Part shown: positions 35,508 to 43,133 of the stretch, one piece after another
How the letters are laid out: each line of letters starts with the position of its first letter
Position numbering within the stretch: position 1 is the first letter of the stretch
From: Sandaracinaceae bacterium
Lineage (GTDB): Bacteria > Myxococcota_A > Polyangia > Polyangiales > Houyiibacteriaceae
Assembly (NCBI GenBank): GCA_020633075.1
Contig: JACKEI010000003.1
Coordinates: 248,001-312,000 of the forward strand
DNA: 64,000 bases
Direction of reading: 5' to 3'
Position numbers and translations under genes: made by a program
Notes under the pieces: generated by a model
What the model was told of the DNA's origin: nothing
What the model saw: the letters and a program-made list of their open reading frames with translations, nothing else
Database searches by the model: none

Positions 35508-35863
35508 GCCTGCCGCCGACGGTGCGCGTGTTCGTGGCGGTGGAGCCCGTCGACATGCGCGGCTCCTTCGACTCGCTCGCGGGGGCGGTGCGTCGGCTTG
35601 GGCTCGACCCTGTCGATGGGCACCTGTACCTGTTCATGAACAAGCGCCGACGGATCGCGAAGGCGCTGTGGTTCGATGGCTCGGGCTGGTGCCTGCTGGC
35701 GAAGCGGCTCGAGGCTGGGAGCTTCCAGCTTCCGCCGCTCGATGGTGCGCAAACTCAGGTGCAGATTGACGGAACCGCGTTTGCGTCGTTGCTCGCTGGC
35801 ATCGACTTCACCGCCGCTCGGCGCGGGTGGTATCGACGCGCGCGACCTGATTTGGGTCGGTAG
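35501..35863 (+). CDS. tnpB: IS66 accessory protein TnpB
   Basis: A 120-residue protein with the unmistakable IS66 TnpB sequence: VFVAVEPVDMRGSFDSLAGA, HLYLFMNKRRRIAKALWFDG, GWCLLAKRLEAGSFQLPP. It is required with TnpA and TnpC for IS66 transposition. It starts with GTG 35501, overlapping the tnpA stop, so translation is coupled. Length is normal. Confidence 0.93.
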   Translation: MLSLPPTVRVFVAVEPVDMRGSFDSLAGAVRRLGLDPVDGHLYLFMNKRRRIAKALWFDGSGWCLLAKRLEAGSFQLPPLDGAQTQVQIDGTAFASLLAGIDFTAARRGWYRRARPDLGR

Positions 35864-35902
35864 GGGATCGACAGCGATCGCGGAGCGTGATCTCTTCGCG
35901 CC

Positions 35903-37399
35903 GTGGTCGATGTTGCCGCACTTCAGCGAGAGAACGCCGAGCTGCGCGGGCAGGTCTCTGAGCTCGTGCAGCAGCTGGCGAAGCTGAACGAGCGCGTCGC
36001 CGAGCTGCTTGCCATCGCCCAGCGCAAGCAGCGCAAGCCGCCCGCGGAGAAGCCCCCCGTGGCGCCGCCCTCGGTCGACGGTGACGCGAAGCGCGCGTTC
36101 GAGGAGCGACCCAAGGCGCCCGAGAAGCCTGCCGAGAAGGAGAAGGTGAAGTCGCCCGCGAAGCCGACCGGCCGCAAGTCAGTCCCCTCGCATCTCGAGG
36201 CGGAGGAGCATGCGTTCCGGCCGGATGCCTGCGGGCACTGCGGCAGCGCCGCCCTCGATGCGGCCGACGAGATCATCGAAGAGAAGCTGCACGTCGTGAA
36301 GGAGCACCAGCGCCGGCGCGTCGTGCGGCGCACCACGTGCCGCTGCCGCAGCTGCGGTGGTCGCACGACCCCGCGGTCGTTGCCCGCGCCCTACGAGCGC
36401 TCGAAGGTCACCGGCGAGTGGCTGGCTTGGCTCGTCCATCAGAAGTTCGGGCTGCTCACGCCGCTCGACCGCATTCGTCGCGACCTTGCCGAGCGCGGCG
36501 TGCCGATGGCGATGAGCACGCTCGTGTCGTTGATCGAGCGCGCGTCGGATCTGCTCGCGCCCGTGGACGGCCACCACTGGCGACAGCTGCTCGCGGGCTC
36601 GTGGATGGCCACCGACGGGACGGGCCTGAAGGTGCTCGTGCCGAAGCTCCCCGTTGCGCACAACGGCTACATCGAGCTGTACCGCAACAACGAGCTCGCG
36701 GTCTTTCAGTACGAAGCCGACAAGAGCAGCGACTCGGTCGTGTCCAAGCTCGCGCCCTTTGTCGGCAAGCTCACGGCCGACGCCGAGCACCGCTTCAACG
36801 CGGTGTACGAGTCGGGACGCGTGACCGAGACGGGCTGCAACGCGCACGGTCGCCGCAAGTTCCGCGACGCGCAGGACACGCAGCCCGCTCTCGCCGCAGA
36901 GGGAGGCGCGTTCATCGGCGCGATCTACGGCGAGGAGGAAAAGGCACAGGCCCTGGGGCTCGTCGGCGACGCGCTGCGCGAACATCGCCAGCGGCACATC
37001 CGGCCCATCGCGAACGACTTCGAGGTCTGGCTCGCGGCGGTCGAGCCCACGCTTCTACCCGCGGAGCCCCTGATGGCTGCGGTGCGCTACTACAAGAACC
37101 ACCGCGAAGCGCTCTTCCGCTTCATCGACGATCCCGAAGTCCCTATCGACAACTCGCCGACCGAGCGAGAGTTCCAGAACGTCGCGAAGCTGCGTCTGAA
37201 CATGCTCTTCGCTGGGAGCACCGAGGGCGCGCACCGCGCCTGCGTCCTGCTCGGCATCGTCGCCACATGTCGAGCTATTGGGGTGCCCGCGCAGACCTAT
37301 CTGGCGTGGGCCTTCGAGCGACTCGGCACACATCGCGATGTCTTCGGGCTCGACGTGCCGGACATCACGCCTGCAGCGTTCAAGCGCTCCGCGCACTGA
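35903..37399 (+). CDS. tnpC: IS66 DDE transposase TnpC
   Basis: A 498-residue transposase starting at GTG 35903. Order: N-terminal coiled coil (LQRENAELRGQVSELVQQLA), charged linker, zinc-binding CGHCGSAALD and CRCRSCGG (residues about 108-155), the IS66 central domain (PLDRIRRDLAERGVPMAMST) and catalytic residues: Asp in SWMATDGTGLKV, Asp/His region CNAHGRRKFRDAQ, and Glu in VPIDNSPTEREFQNV. The C-terminal IS66_C part (AHRACVLLGIVATCRAIGVP) is present. It looks functional. Confidence 0.95.
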   Translation: MVDVAALQRENAELRGQVSELVQQLAKLNERVAELLAIAQRKQRKPPAEKPPVAPPSVDGDAKRAFEERPKAPEKPAEKEKVKSPAKPTGRKSVPSHLEAEEHAFRPDACGHCGSAALDAADEIIEEKLHVVKEHQRRRVVRRTTCRCRSCGGRTTPRSLPAPYERSKVTGEWLAWLVHQKFGLLTPLDRIRRDLAERGVPMAMSTLVSLIERASDLLAPVDGHHWRQLLAGSWMATDGTGLKVLVPKLPVAHNGYIELYRNNELAVFQYEADKSSDSVVSKLAPFVGKLTADAEHRFNAVYESGRVTETGCNAHGRRKFRDAQDTQPALAAEGGAFIGAIYGEEEKAQALGLVGDALREHRQRHIRPIANDFEVWLAAVEPTLLPAEPLMAAVRYYKNHREALFRFIDDPEVPIDNSPTEREFQNVAKLRLNMLFAGSTEGAHRACVLLGIVATCRAIGVPAQTYLAWAFERLGTHRDVFGLDVPDITPAAFKRSAH

Positions 37400-37477
37400 A
37401 CCCCTCGGCTGACCTGGGCCGCGCCGGTGGCTCGCACGGGGCGTGCTCGCCCGCATCCCGGCGTCGCTGATCGGTCA

Positions 37478-37606
37478 CGCCTCAGCGAACCGCGCCTCTG
37501 CCGCGCTGGCCGTCCTGCCGCCTGCCCGGGGCGCGCTTCACCGAATCGCGATTACTCATGTGTGCTCCTCGGACACGGGTGACCATGCTTCATGGCGAAT
37601 ATGGGC
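37478..37606 (+). repeat. Dispersed repeat, right part of split long copy (copy C core)
   Basis: Bases 37488-37606 align without gaps to 25743-25861, completing the copy begun at 34853. The 39-bp core is 37568-37606. In this copy the mini-palindrome is CCATG-CTT-CATGG. The first ten bases are the duplication made by IS66. Confidence 0.9.
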
Positions 37607-37653
37607 CGTCATGGGGTCCGAGAAATCAGTACAACCACTCGAAATCTACAACG

Positions 37654-37682
37654 TTTACTGTCGGATTCGATCGTGGTATACA
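37654..37682 (+). promoter_or_regulatory. Sigma70-like promoter of the low-GC gene at 37764
   Basis: TTTACT (37654-37659), 17-bp spacer, TATACA (37677-37682). It lies in an unusually AT-rich stretch 82 nt before the GTG start, which is rare in this high-GC chromosome. Confidence 0.5.
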
Positions 37683-37763
37683 GTGCTAGAGACGTCCCGG
37701 AGGTGCTCCTGTCGCGGACCAGGTTCTAGGCCAGAACCGCGTGCGATTCGAATAGGAAATGCT

Positions 37764-38123
37764 GTGGATAGTGTTACTGTATTCTCAATCATTGCATTTT
37801 TCACCTTCTTATTCTCCATTGTGTTTGTTCTTGCGCGATCTCGGAACTGCGATTCTTCGTTTGTTCTAGAGGGTGAGACCCTTCTTGTTCAGTATGGTGA
37901 TGAACTGCACCGGTTGGAATTGGTCGATGTTGTCGCGTTTCGTTGTATCACTGGAAACGACATCGATGACACTGTGCTAGTTTTGGAGATGGAGGGCGGA
38001 ACGATATACCGTTTTGCGGCTCTTCGGTTTCCACAAGAACAAGTGAGCGACGTCGAAGTAGCACTCCGGTCGCGCGGCGTAAGACCGCTCAAAAAAGAGG
38101 CGGGACGGCCTGATGTGTTCTAG
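37764..38123 (+). CDS. Low-GC orphan membrane protein
   Basis: A 119-residue protein from GTG 37764, with AGGAAA about 5 nt upstream. One N-terminal membrane segment (VTVFSIIAFFTFLFSIVFVL) is followed by a small beta-rich soluble part (SSFVLEGETLLVQYGDELHR, DDTVLVLEMEGGTIYRFAAL) reminiscent of PH-like or YokE-type folds. Codons end in A/T far more than in any core gene of the window, a sign of transfer from a lower-GC donor. It lies between the right end of one repeat copy and an IS630 relic. No family recognised. Confidence 0.65.
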   Translation: MDSVTVFSIIAFFTFLFSIVFVLARSRNCDSSFVLEGETLLVQYGDELHRLELVDVVAFRCITGNDIDDTVLVLEMEGGTIYRFAALRFPQEQVSDVEVALRSRGVRPLKKEAGRPDVF

Positions 38124-38147
38124 AGCACAGATCGCAACCGGTGGAAC

Positions 38148-38345
38148 TCAGAAGTAGTAGGCGTGGTTGATGTAGTTCCTGGCGTCACGTGGGGTGATGG
38201 TTGCGCAGGCGTCTCGGAATGCGCTCCGCAGCTCGCTTTGGGTCTTGGCCTAAGCCTTGCGGACGTGGTGCTTGATCTTGGCGAACGCCATCTCGATGGG
38301 ATTCGTGTCTGGGCTGTAGGGCGGAACGAAGTACCCGTTCGGTGA
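38148..38345 (-). pseudogene. C-terminal relic of an IS630-family transposase
   Basis: The minus strand reads GYFVPPYSPDTNPIEMAFAK then IKHHVRKA, an in-frame TAG, and AKTQSELRSAFRDACATITP, RDARNYINHAYYF to TGA 38148. The phrase PPYSPDxNPIE with the catalytic Glu is diagnostic of DDE_3 (IS630/Tc1) transposases. The N-terminal two thirds are missing, cut near the start of repeat copy D, and the internal stop confirms inactivation. Confidence 0.85.
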
Positions 38346-38363
38346 GTATCTCCTCGCCGTCCT

Positions 38364-38596
38364 GTCCCAAGCTCTCGCCGAAGCCTCGTCGCGTCGCGGT
38401 GCCCGCCGCGATTTGCCCATAGCCGAGCGCTCACGCCTGAGTGATGCTCTGCGGCTCCGTTCAACGGCGCCTCAGCGAACCGCGCCTCTGCCGCGCTGGC
38501 CGTCCTGCCGCCTGCCCGGGGCGCGCTTCACCGAATCGCGATTACTCATGTTAGCTCCTCGGACACGGGTGACCATGCTTCATGGCGAATATGGGC
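38364..38596 (+). repeat. Dispersed repeat, copy D (left-truncated)
   Basis: 233 bp align without gaps to 25629-25861. Homology starts at GTCCCAAGC and ends in the 39-bp core 38558-38596. The left end lies at the broken IS630 gene; the right end abuts a truncated reading frame. Confidence 0.88.
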
Positions 38597-38712
38597 TGCT
38601 ACGGACACGGTCAGGCGCCGTGACCGTCCTCTTCGGGGCGCAGGTCATCGCCGAGTTCGAGCGCTCGCGCGCGCCCGCCACCGGCGGACCCGACCACGGC
38701 TTTCAGACCTGA
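38597..38712 (+). pseudogene. Short 3' remnant of an unrecognised gene
   Basis: Immediately after the repeat end the frame reads SGAVTVLFGAQVIAEFERSR then APATGGPDHGFQT and stops at TGA 38710. It has plausible protein composition but no start; like the remnant after copy A, it looks as though its 5' part was replaced by the repeat. Low confidence because of its length. Confidence 0.35.
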
Positions 38713-38739
38713 GCGCGCCGCGCGCCCTCGAGGGTCGCG

Positions 38740-39885
38740 TCACTTCAGCCTCAGTGCGGCGAGCTCGCGCTGGAGGTTCTGTACGCCGGGCTCATTCCGT
38801 CCGATGACGAACTCGGACAGGTGACCCTCCCGCGCGGTCTTTGCGACGGCAACGATGGTGCTGAGATCCTCGTCTCGAGCGACGGCGTGGACCTCCTCGA
38901 AGAGCTCGAGCAGCCCCTCGCGCTCTTCCTCGTCCGTTGGCGGAACGCGCGCCAAGAACGTGTGGCGGAAGGAGCATCGGCCAGGCTCATCGGTTGGAAA
39001 GGCCTCCACCACCTCGAGTCCGAACGGACCCACCGCGATGGCCGTGGTCGGAAAGATCAGCGAGAGCAGCGCGACGTGGTGGTGCCCCTCGGGCCACTCC
39101 TCCATGGCAACCCCCTCGAGCTCCTCGATGCTGAGAAGCGGGATCCCCAGGCGGTGGTGCTTCCCGTACTTGTCGTACGTGAAGACGTGACTGTAGGCCC
39201 CTTGTCCCACCACCGAGTCGGCGTGCAGGTACTGGAAGTGATAGTTCTCACTGAACGCCTCGACCGCGGCCTTCCAGTTTCCGTCGACCACGTACTCGCC
39301 GTGGTTGACGTAGTAGTAGTCCTCGAAGCTCCAGTACCCCAGCTGTGCCTCGAAGTCACCGAGGTGCTCACTGAGGTCCATCCGCGGCTCACCGTCGAGG
39401 CGCGCCCAGATGAAGCCCAATCGCTCCTCCGAGGCGAGCTCGACAAGGTTCAGATCCGACTTCGGGCAGCCCGTGAACCCGTGCTCGGCCGGACGACCGA
39501 CGAGCTGTCCCCCCCGGTCGAACGTCCAGTCGTGGTAGGGGCAGCTGAAGCGCCGCGCGTTGCCGGCGCCCTTGGCCACCTGCGCGCCACGATGCCTGCA
39601 GTAGTTGAGCAGCACGTGCGCCTTCCCATCTCCGTCGCGCGTGATGAGGAGTGACCGGCCAAGGAGCTCGCGCACTTCGAAATCGCCCGGGTTCCGCACC
39701 CGCGCCGTCGTCAGCACGGGGAGAGGGATGGACTCCAAGTAGGCGCGCTCGGACTGCGCGATCTCCCGGTCGGTGTAATCGCTGACCTTCACGCGCAGGA
39801 CGCCTTCAGCGAGGTCGCAGGTCTTGTTTTCGAGCAGATGCAAGGCTCGCTTGGTCAGTTCTTGGTACTCCTGGGCGTCCATCAT
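38740..39885 (-). CDS. Rieske-type aromatic ring-hydroxylating oxygenase, alpha subunit
   Basis: A 381-residue oxygenase. The Rieske [2Fe-2S] site is C96-x-H98 and C115-x2-H118 (NYCRHRGAQV; FSCPYHDWTF). The mononuclear iron site is H216 and H221 in FSENYHFQYLH, plus a later Asp in the VARDEDLST region; the bridging acid before H216 is Glu213 where Asp is more common. It belongs to the RHO alpha-subunit family (dioxygenases or demethylases). No reductase or beta subunit is adjacent, so electron-transfer partners must lie elsewhere. AAAGGA precedes two tandem ATGs (39885, 39882). A TetR gene lies upstream in the same direction, with an inverted-repeat operator between. Confidence 0.9.
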   Translation of the reverse strand: MMDAQEYQELTKRALHLLENKTCDLAEGVLRVKVSDYTDREIAQSERAYLESIPLPVLTTARVRNPGDFEVRELLGRSLLITRDGDGKAHVLLNYCRHRGAQVAKGAGNARRFSCPYHDWTFDRGGQLVGRPAEHGFTGCPKSDLNLVELASEERLGFIWARLDGEPRMDLSEHLGDFEAQLGYWSFEDYYYVNHGEYVVDGNWKAAVEAFSENYHFQYLHADSVVGQGAYSHVFTYDKYGKHHRLGIPLLSIEELEGVAMEEWPEGHHHVALLSLIFPTTAIAVGPFGLEVVEAFPTDEPGRCSFRHTFLARVPPTDEEEREGLLELFEEVHAVARDEDLSTIVAVAKTAREGHLSEFVIGRNEPGVQNLQRELAALRLK

Positions 39886-39922
39886 GGGGTCCTTTCGAAG
39901 TCACTCACATCGAGTGAAGCGG

Positions 39923-39952
39923 GAGTTACACAGTAACACTAGAGTGTAACTC
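39923..39952 (-). promoter_or_regulatory. Inverted-repeat operator upstream of the Rieske oxygenase
   Basis: Perfect 9-bp arms GAGTTACAC (39923-39931) and GTGTAACTC (39944-39952) are separated by 12 bp. A third related half-site, GTAACAC, lies between, and GTTAC-ACA-GTAAC forms a second nested palindrome. It is 38-67 nt upstream of the oxygenase start and about 100 nt past the stop of the TetR gene. TetR-family operators often look like this. Confidence 0.65.
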
Positions 39953-40048
39953 TGCAACCCGTCCTGCGCAGCGAGGGCACGGCGCGCACGGCGCCGCACG
40001 CTCCGGCATCGTGAGGGGCCGAAGCCGCCACATGCGACCCCGCCGCTG

Positions 40049-40648
40049 CTAGCGGGGCATGGTGGGCGGGAGCTGGTCCAGCGCGCCGCCCAGCGCCAGC
40101 TCCAACAGCTTCCGCGCGCGCGCGTCGGACACGGGCACCAGGCACAGCGAAGCCACCATGCGCAGGATCAGCTCGCCCAAGTCGTGCAGCTCTCGCGTGG
40201 CGCGCCGGGTGAGAGGCGCGCCGTAGTAGACCGCCGCAAACTGCGCGAGCGTGCGCTGGATGTTGGCCTCGTTCACGACGGTGGCCGCGTCGAGTTCGCG
40301 CGGGTCCAGGTAGCGCGACAGGAGCGGGTCTTCCGCCGCCGACTGCACGAAGGCGACCAGGCCTCGAAGAAGCCGCTCTCGCGGAGGGAGCGTTGGATCC
40401 GCGGCGCGGCGTATCCGGTCGAGCAGCCCTCCGCCCGCACGAATCTCTGCGGCGGCGAGCAGCTCCTGTCCCGAGGCGAAGTAGCGATACACGGTGCGCC
40501 TGCTGACCCCCGCCTCGGCCGCCACGCTCGAGAGCGAGGTCTGCTCCACTCCGTCGCGGCGCACGCAGCGCTCGGCTGCATCGAGGAGCTTGTCGCGCGC
40601 CTCGGTATCGTCGCGAGGCGGGTCATCGCCCCATGCGGGTTTACGCAT
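40049..40648 (-). CDS. TetR-family regulator upstream of the Rieske oxygenase
   Basis: A 199-residue regulator. MRKPAWG at 40648 is the likely start; the HTH spans residues about 16-62 (RDKLLDAAERCVRRDGVEQT, SLSSVAAEAGVSRRTVYRYF). The C-terminal domain is all helical (QRTLAQFAAVYYGAPLTRRA). It is followed on the same strand, 163 nt later, by the oxygenase gene and the inverted repeat at 39923. It probably controls that gene in response to an aromatic or steroid-like ligand (inference from context). Confidence 0.85.
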   Translation of the reverse strand: MRKPAWGDDPPRDDTEARDKLLDAAERCVRRDGVEQTSLSSVAAEAGVSRRTVYRYFASGQELLAAAEIRAGGGLLDRIRRAADPTLPPRERLLRGLVAFVQSAAEDPLLSRYLDPRELDAATVVNEANIQRTLAQFAAVYYGAPLTRRATRELHDLGELILRMVASLCLVPVSDARARKLLELALGGALDQLPPTMPR

Positions 40649-40872
40649 GCTGGCGAGATACCACACGGTCGACCGACGGACGACTCCGAAGTACTGGGCG
40701 CGCACGCATCCCGGCCCCGTCAGGGCGGCGAGTGGCGCACCTACTGCGTATTGCGCGGGGCGATGATTGCATAAACATTGCGAACGCTTAGATAGGCGCG
40801 TTCAACGCCGCTAGCGGCCCAGGCGCGCTCATGTCAATTCTCGGCCGACCCACCCCCCCCAGGAGTCCGCCA

Positions 40873-41343
40873 ATGAAGATCTCGCGTGCAGCTTTCGTGT
40901 TTGCCTGTGCTCTCACCGCCTCGTGCGTAGCCGGCTGTGGCGAGGACGCGTGCGACCCAGGATTCGAGCGTGAAGCGGGCGTCTGCGTCGACGCGCGCCT
41001 CCGGTTCGTCGGGACTTGGACCGTGTCGGAGGGCTGCAACCGCTCCGGCACCGCCAACTACACGACCGAGATCGCGCTCGATCCAGCCGTGCCGGACGGG
41101 CTGCTCATCTCGGGCTTCTGGAATGCCTTCTTACAGCCCGTTCGCGTGAGCCTGAGCGGTGACGCGATCACCATCGACCGTCAGGAACCCGACGCCGACA
41201 GCTTCTTCGTCCAAGGGACGGGCGTTGTCTCGGACGTGCCCAACACCTTCAGCGCTGACTACATCGTCTCGGACGAGACCGACCCGGCGGCGATCATCAG
41301 GGACATGTGCCAGTCCACCTGGACCAAGCAAGAAGGCCTCTGA
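40873..41343 (+). CDS. Small lipoprotein of unknown function
   Basis: A 156-residue lipoprotein. AGGAG lies 8 nt before ATG 40873; an upstream ATG at 40831 is not needed. The signal MKISRAAFVFACALTASCVA ends in the lipobox VAGC. The mature part has an early Cys pair (CDPGFEREAGVC) and a compact beta-rich domain of lipocalin-like strand spacing (FVGTWTVSEGCNRSGTANYT, VRVSLSGDAITIDRQ) with one more Cys near the end. It is divergent from the TetR gene at 40648. Confidence 0.75.
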   Translation: MKISRAAFVFACALTASCVAGCGEDACDPGFEREAGVCVDARLRFVGTWTVSEGCNRSGTANYTTEIALDPAVPDGLLISGFWNAFLQPVRVSLSGDAITIDRQEPDADSFFVQGTGVVSDVPNTFSADYIVSDETDPAAIIRDMCQSTWTKQEGL

Positions 41344-41431
41344 ACACGGCGCCGTACTACGTGGTTGAGGTCTCGCGACTTCATCGTGTCGGACCGTGGG
41401 TTGCCGTCGCGGACTCGAACGCCCGAACCCC

Positions 41432-42247
41432 TCAGGTTCTGAGGGGGGCGTAGCTCTCTGCGACACCACTTACCGCCGCGACCACTGCGTCCGGGTCACA
41501 GCCGTAGAGATCCGCTCCGCTGAACGGGTTCAGCTCGAGCAGACGGAGCTCTCCATCGCAATCCGCGAGGTCCAGGACGTAGACCGCCTCCGGGGCCTCG
41601 AGCACGTCAGCGATTTCCTGCGCCCGTGCGGCCGCGCGTTCCGCGCCGGGCTGGACCTGCGCCCGACGTGACGCCTCGTAGCCGGAGCCGGCGACTACGC
41701 GACCATTGGCCACGACGAAGCGCCACTCCTCGCCGATTGCGCGCACGGGGGCTACGACGACTGGGAGGTTCGGGTCGTCGTAGTAGAAGCCGTGATCGAG
41801 AGCGCCGAGCGAAATGCCCTCCAGCTGGCAGACTCGGCCGGAGAAGGGCTTCAGCGGGCTGTCGGGGCGCACGAAGACGCGGCCCTCCGCCGCGAGCTCC
41901 GTGGCGACGACGTCGGGCGCTGCCACGAACGCCGCCGCGGTGGTGTGGACCCAGCGGTCATGCGCGAGCCATGCGCGCGCCATCGGGTACCACGCGCTGC
42001 AGAGGAACGCCTCCGTACGGCAGAACGCGCCAGGCTGCCACGGGAGTTCGCGCGCGATGCGGTCGGCGTTGCCGAGCGACCCATGAAACACTGCGGGGGA
42101 GTCCCCGAGGCGAGGCACGCGCCCGTCGAACCACCAGTCGTCGCGCCAATGGATGATGCGATGTCCGGCGACTTCGATGGCGTTCGTGAAAGCGGAGTAG
42201 CCCACACCGAAGGCTTCGGGCTCGACGAGCCATGTGATCGGGGTCAT
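41432..42247 (-). CDS. ATP-grasp domain protein (DUF4343-like)
   Basis: A 271-residue enzyme. Features of the ATP-grasp fold: VFVRPDSPLKPFSGRV (Lys/Arg nucleotide-binding strand), VVVAPVRAIGEEWRFVVANG, then AVYVLDLADCDGELRLLELN with metal-binding Glu/Asn in LLELNPFSGADLYG. The N-terminal preATP-grasp part includes WRDDWWFDGRVPRLGDSPAVFHGSLG (strand-helix). Members of this group form amide or ester bonds on unknown small substrates or peptides. It is a stand-alone gene; no peptide precursor was seen beside it. MTPITW (42247) is the start; an ATG 18 nt upstream is possible. Confidence 0.8.
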   Translation of the reverse strand: MTPITWLVEPEAFGVGYSAFTNAIEVAGHRIIHWRDDWWFDGRVPRLGDSPAVFHGSLGNADRIARELPWQPGAFCRTEAFLCSAWYPMARAWLAHDRWVHTTAAAFVAAPDVVATELAAEGRVFVRPDSPLKPFSGRVCQLEGISLGALDHGFYYDDPNLPVVVAPVRAIGEEWRFVVANGRVVAGSGYEASRRAQVQPGAERAAARAQEIADVLEAPEAVYVLDLADCDGELRLLELNPFSGADLYGCDPDAVVAAVSGVAESYAPLRT

Positions 42248-42284
42248 TGGGCGTCCATGGGGCACGAGGCCGCGAGCGCTGGCC

Positions 42285-42361
42285 CACAGCGTACTTCGCA
42301 GAATGCCGGCTCAGGTTAGCTCCTCGGACACGGGTGAGCATGCTTCATGGTGACCATGGGC
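42285..42361 (+). repeat. Dispersed repeat, copy E
   Basis: 77 bp, same subfamily as copy B (no gaps). The core is 42323-42361. It lies in the 188-bp gap between the start of the ATP-grasp gene and the stop of the vapC gene; nothing else is visible in that gap. Confidence 0.85.
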
Positions 42362-42435
42362 ACATGGCGCAGCTGGCGGTGGGCAAGGGCGAAGTGGGCG
42401 ACGGGAGCGAGTAGCCGTCCGCCTCGCGGTCGGAG

Positions 42436-42891
42436 TCACTTGCGGGGCGCTGGGCCGGCAGGCAGGAGTGGGTTCCGGGTGACCAGGCCGGCCATCCCGC
42501 TGAAGTCGCGGTCAGCGCTCCAGAGTTCGCGCACTCCGTGCTGGGCGCAGAGCGCCGCCACGCGAGCGTCATGGACTCTGGGACCAACGATGCGGCCAGC
42601 CTCGAGGACGTCTCGGAGCGAGCGCCAGTGTTCGGTCGTCTCGGTGAGCAGCGTGAGGCGGGGGCTCTCCAGCCACGCGGCCACCTGGTCCATCGCCCGC
42701 TCCTGTGGCGAGGGCGGCCTGTAGATGCGGGGATGCGTGACGATGGACAGGAACTCGTGCAGGCAGGGCCACGGGATGGCCCACGTGTCCGAGCCCTCGG
42801 CTAGCTCGCGCACGAGCTCGACGGCGCGGACATGCCACACGGAGTCCGCGCGATGGGCATACACGAGGATGTTCGTGTCGACCGCGATCAA
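42436..42891 (-). CDS. vapC: PIN-domain ribonuclease toxin (VapC type)
   Basis: A 151-residue PIN toxin. Conserved acids: Asp in IAVDTNILVYAHR (residue 5), Glu in CLHEFLSIV (about residue 45), the acidic pair in VHDARVAALC (about residue 107) and Asp in LWSADRDFSG (about residue 126). VapC toxins cleave tRNA or rRNA. Translation starts at TTG 42891, overlapping the antitoxin stop (TTGA), so toxin output is coupled to and weaker than the antitoxin. All four acidic positions are kept, so it should be active. Confidence 0.9.
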   Translation of the reverse strand: MIAVDTNILVYAHRADSVWHVRAVELVRELAEGSDTWAIPWPCLHEFLSIVTHPRIYRPPSPQERAMDQVAAWLESPRLTLLTETTEHWRSLRDVLEAGRIVGPRVHDARVAALCAQHGVRELWSADRDFSGMAGLVTRNPLLPAGPAPRK

Positions 42892-43133
42892 GCTCCCCGC
42901 CCCTCGTAGGCGGCTGCACGAATGGCGGCCCAGTCCGCGTCCGCAAACGGCTCCTGGAGTCCTTCACCGAGAAACGATGCGTCCTTCAGCCGGAACCGCG
43001 TGCGCTTGCCGCGGCGCTGGAGCGCGAGGCGCAGGCCCTCCTCGAACAGGGCGCGCAACGTGGTGCCCTCCTCCTCCGCCACGCGACGAGCGTCGGCGAG
43101 GAGACCATCAGCCATATCGATGGTGGTCTTCAT
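42888..43133 (-). CDS. vapB: VapB-type antitoxin
   Basis: An 81-residue antitoxin. MKTTIDMADGLLADARRVAE then GTTLRALFEEGLRLALQRR is the ribbon-helix-helix-like DNA-binding N-terminus of DUF2191/VapB antitoxins. The acidic/aromatic C-terminus (LGEGLQEPFADADWAAIRAA) should wrap the PIN toxin. ATG 43133 lies at the end of a perfect palindrome that is the likely autoregulatory operator. The frame is open upstream to 43502, but the family-like sequence begins at 43133. Confidence 0.88.
   Translation of the reverse strand: MKTTIDMADGLLADARRVAEEEGTTLRALFEEGLRLALQRRGKRTRFRLKDASFLGEGLQEPFADADWAAIRAAAYEGRGA

Larger units (their letters stand above)
35072..37477 (+). mobile_element. IS66-family element, complete (about 2.4 kb)
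   Basis: Terminal inverted repeats: TGACCCATCAGCGACACCGG at the left end and, reversed from 37477, TGACCGATCAGCGACGCCGG; two mismatches in the first 24 bp. It carries intact tnpA, tnpB and tnpC in the family order. CGCCTCAGCG flanks both ends (35062-35071, 37478-37487). IS66 usually makes 8-bp duplications, so two of the ten bases may belong to the ends. The element sits inside a copy of the 338-bp dispersed repeat. Confidence 0.93.

Noticed and set aside
40125..40140. TCGGACACGGG-like match to the repeat core
   Set aside because: Only about 10 bp match, inside the TetR coding sequence, with no continuation to the rest of the core.
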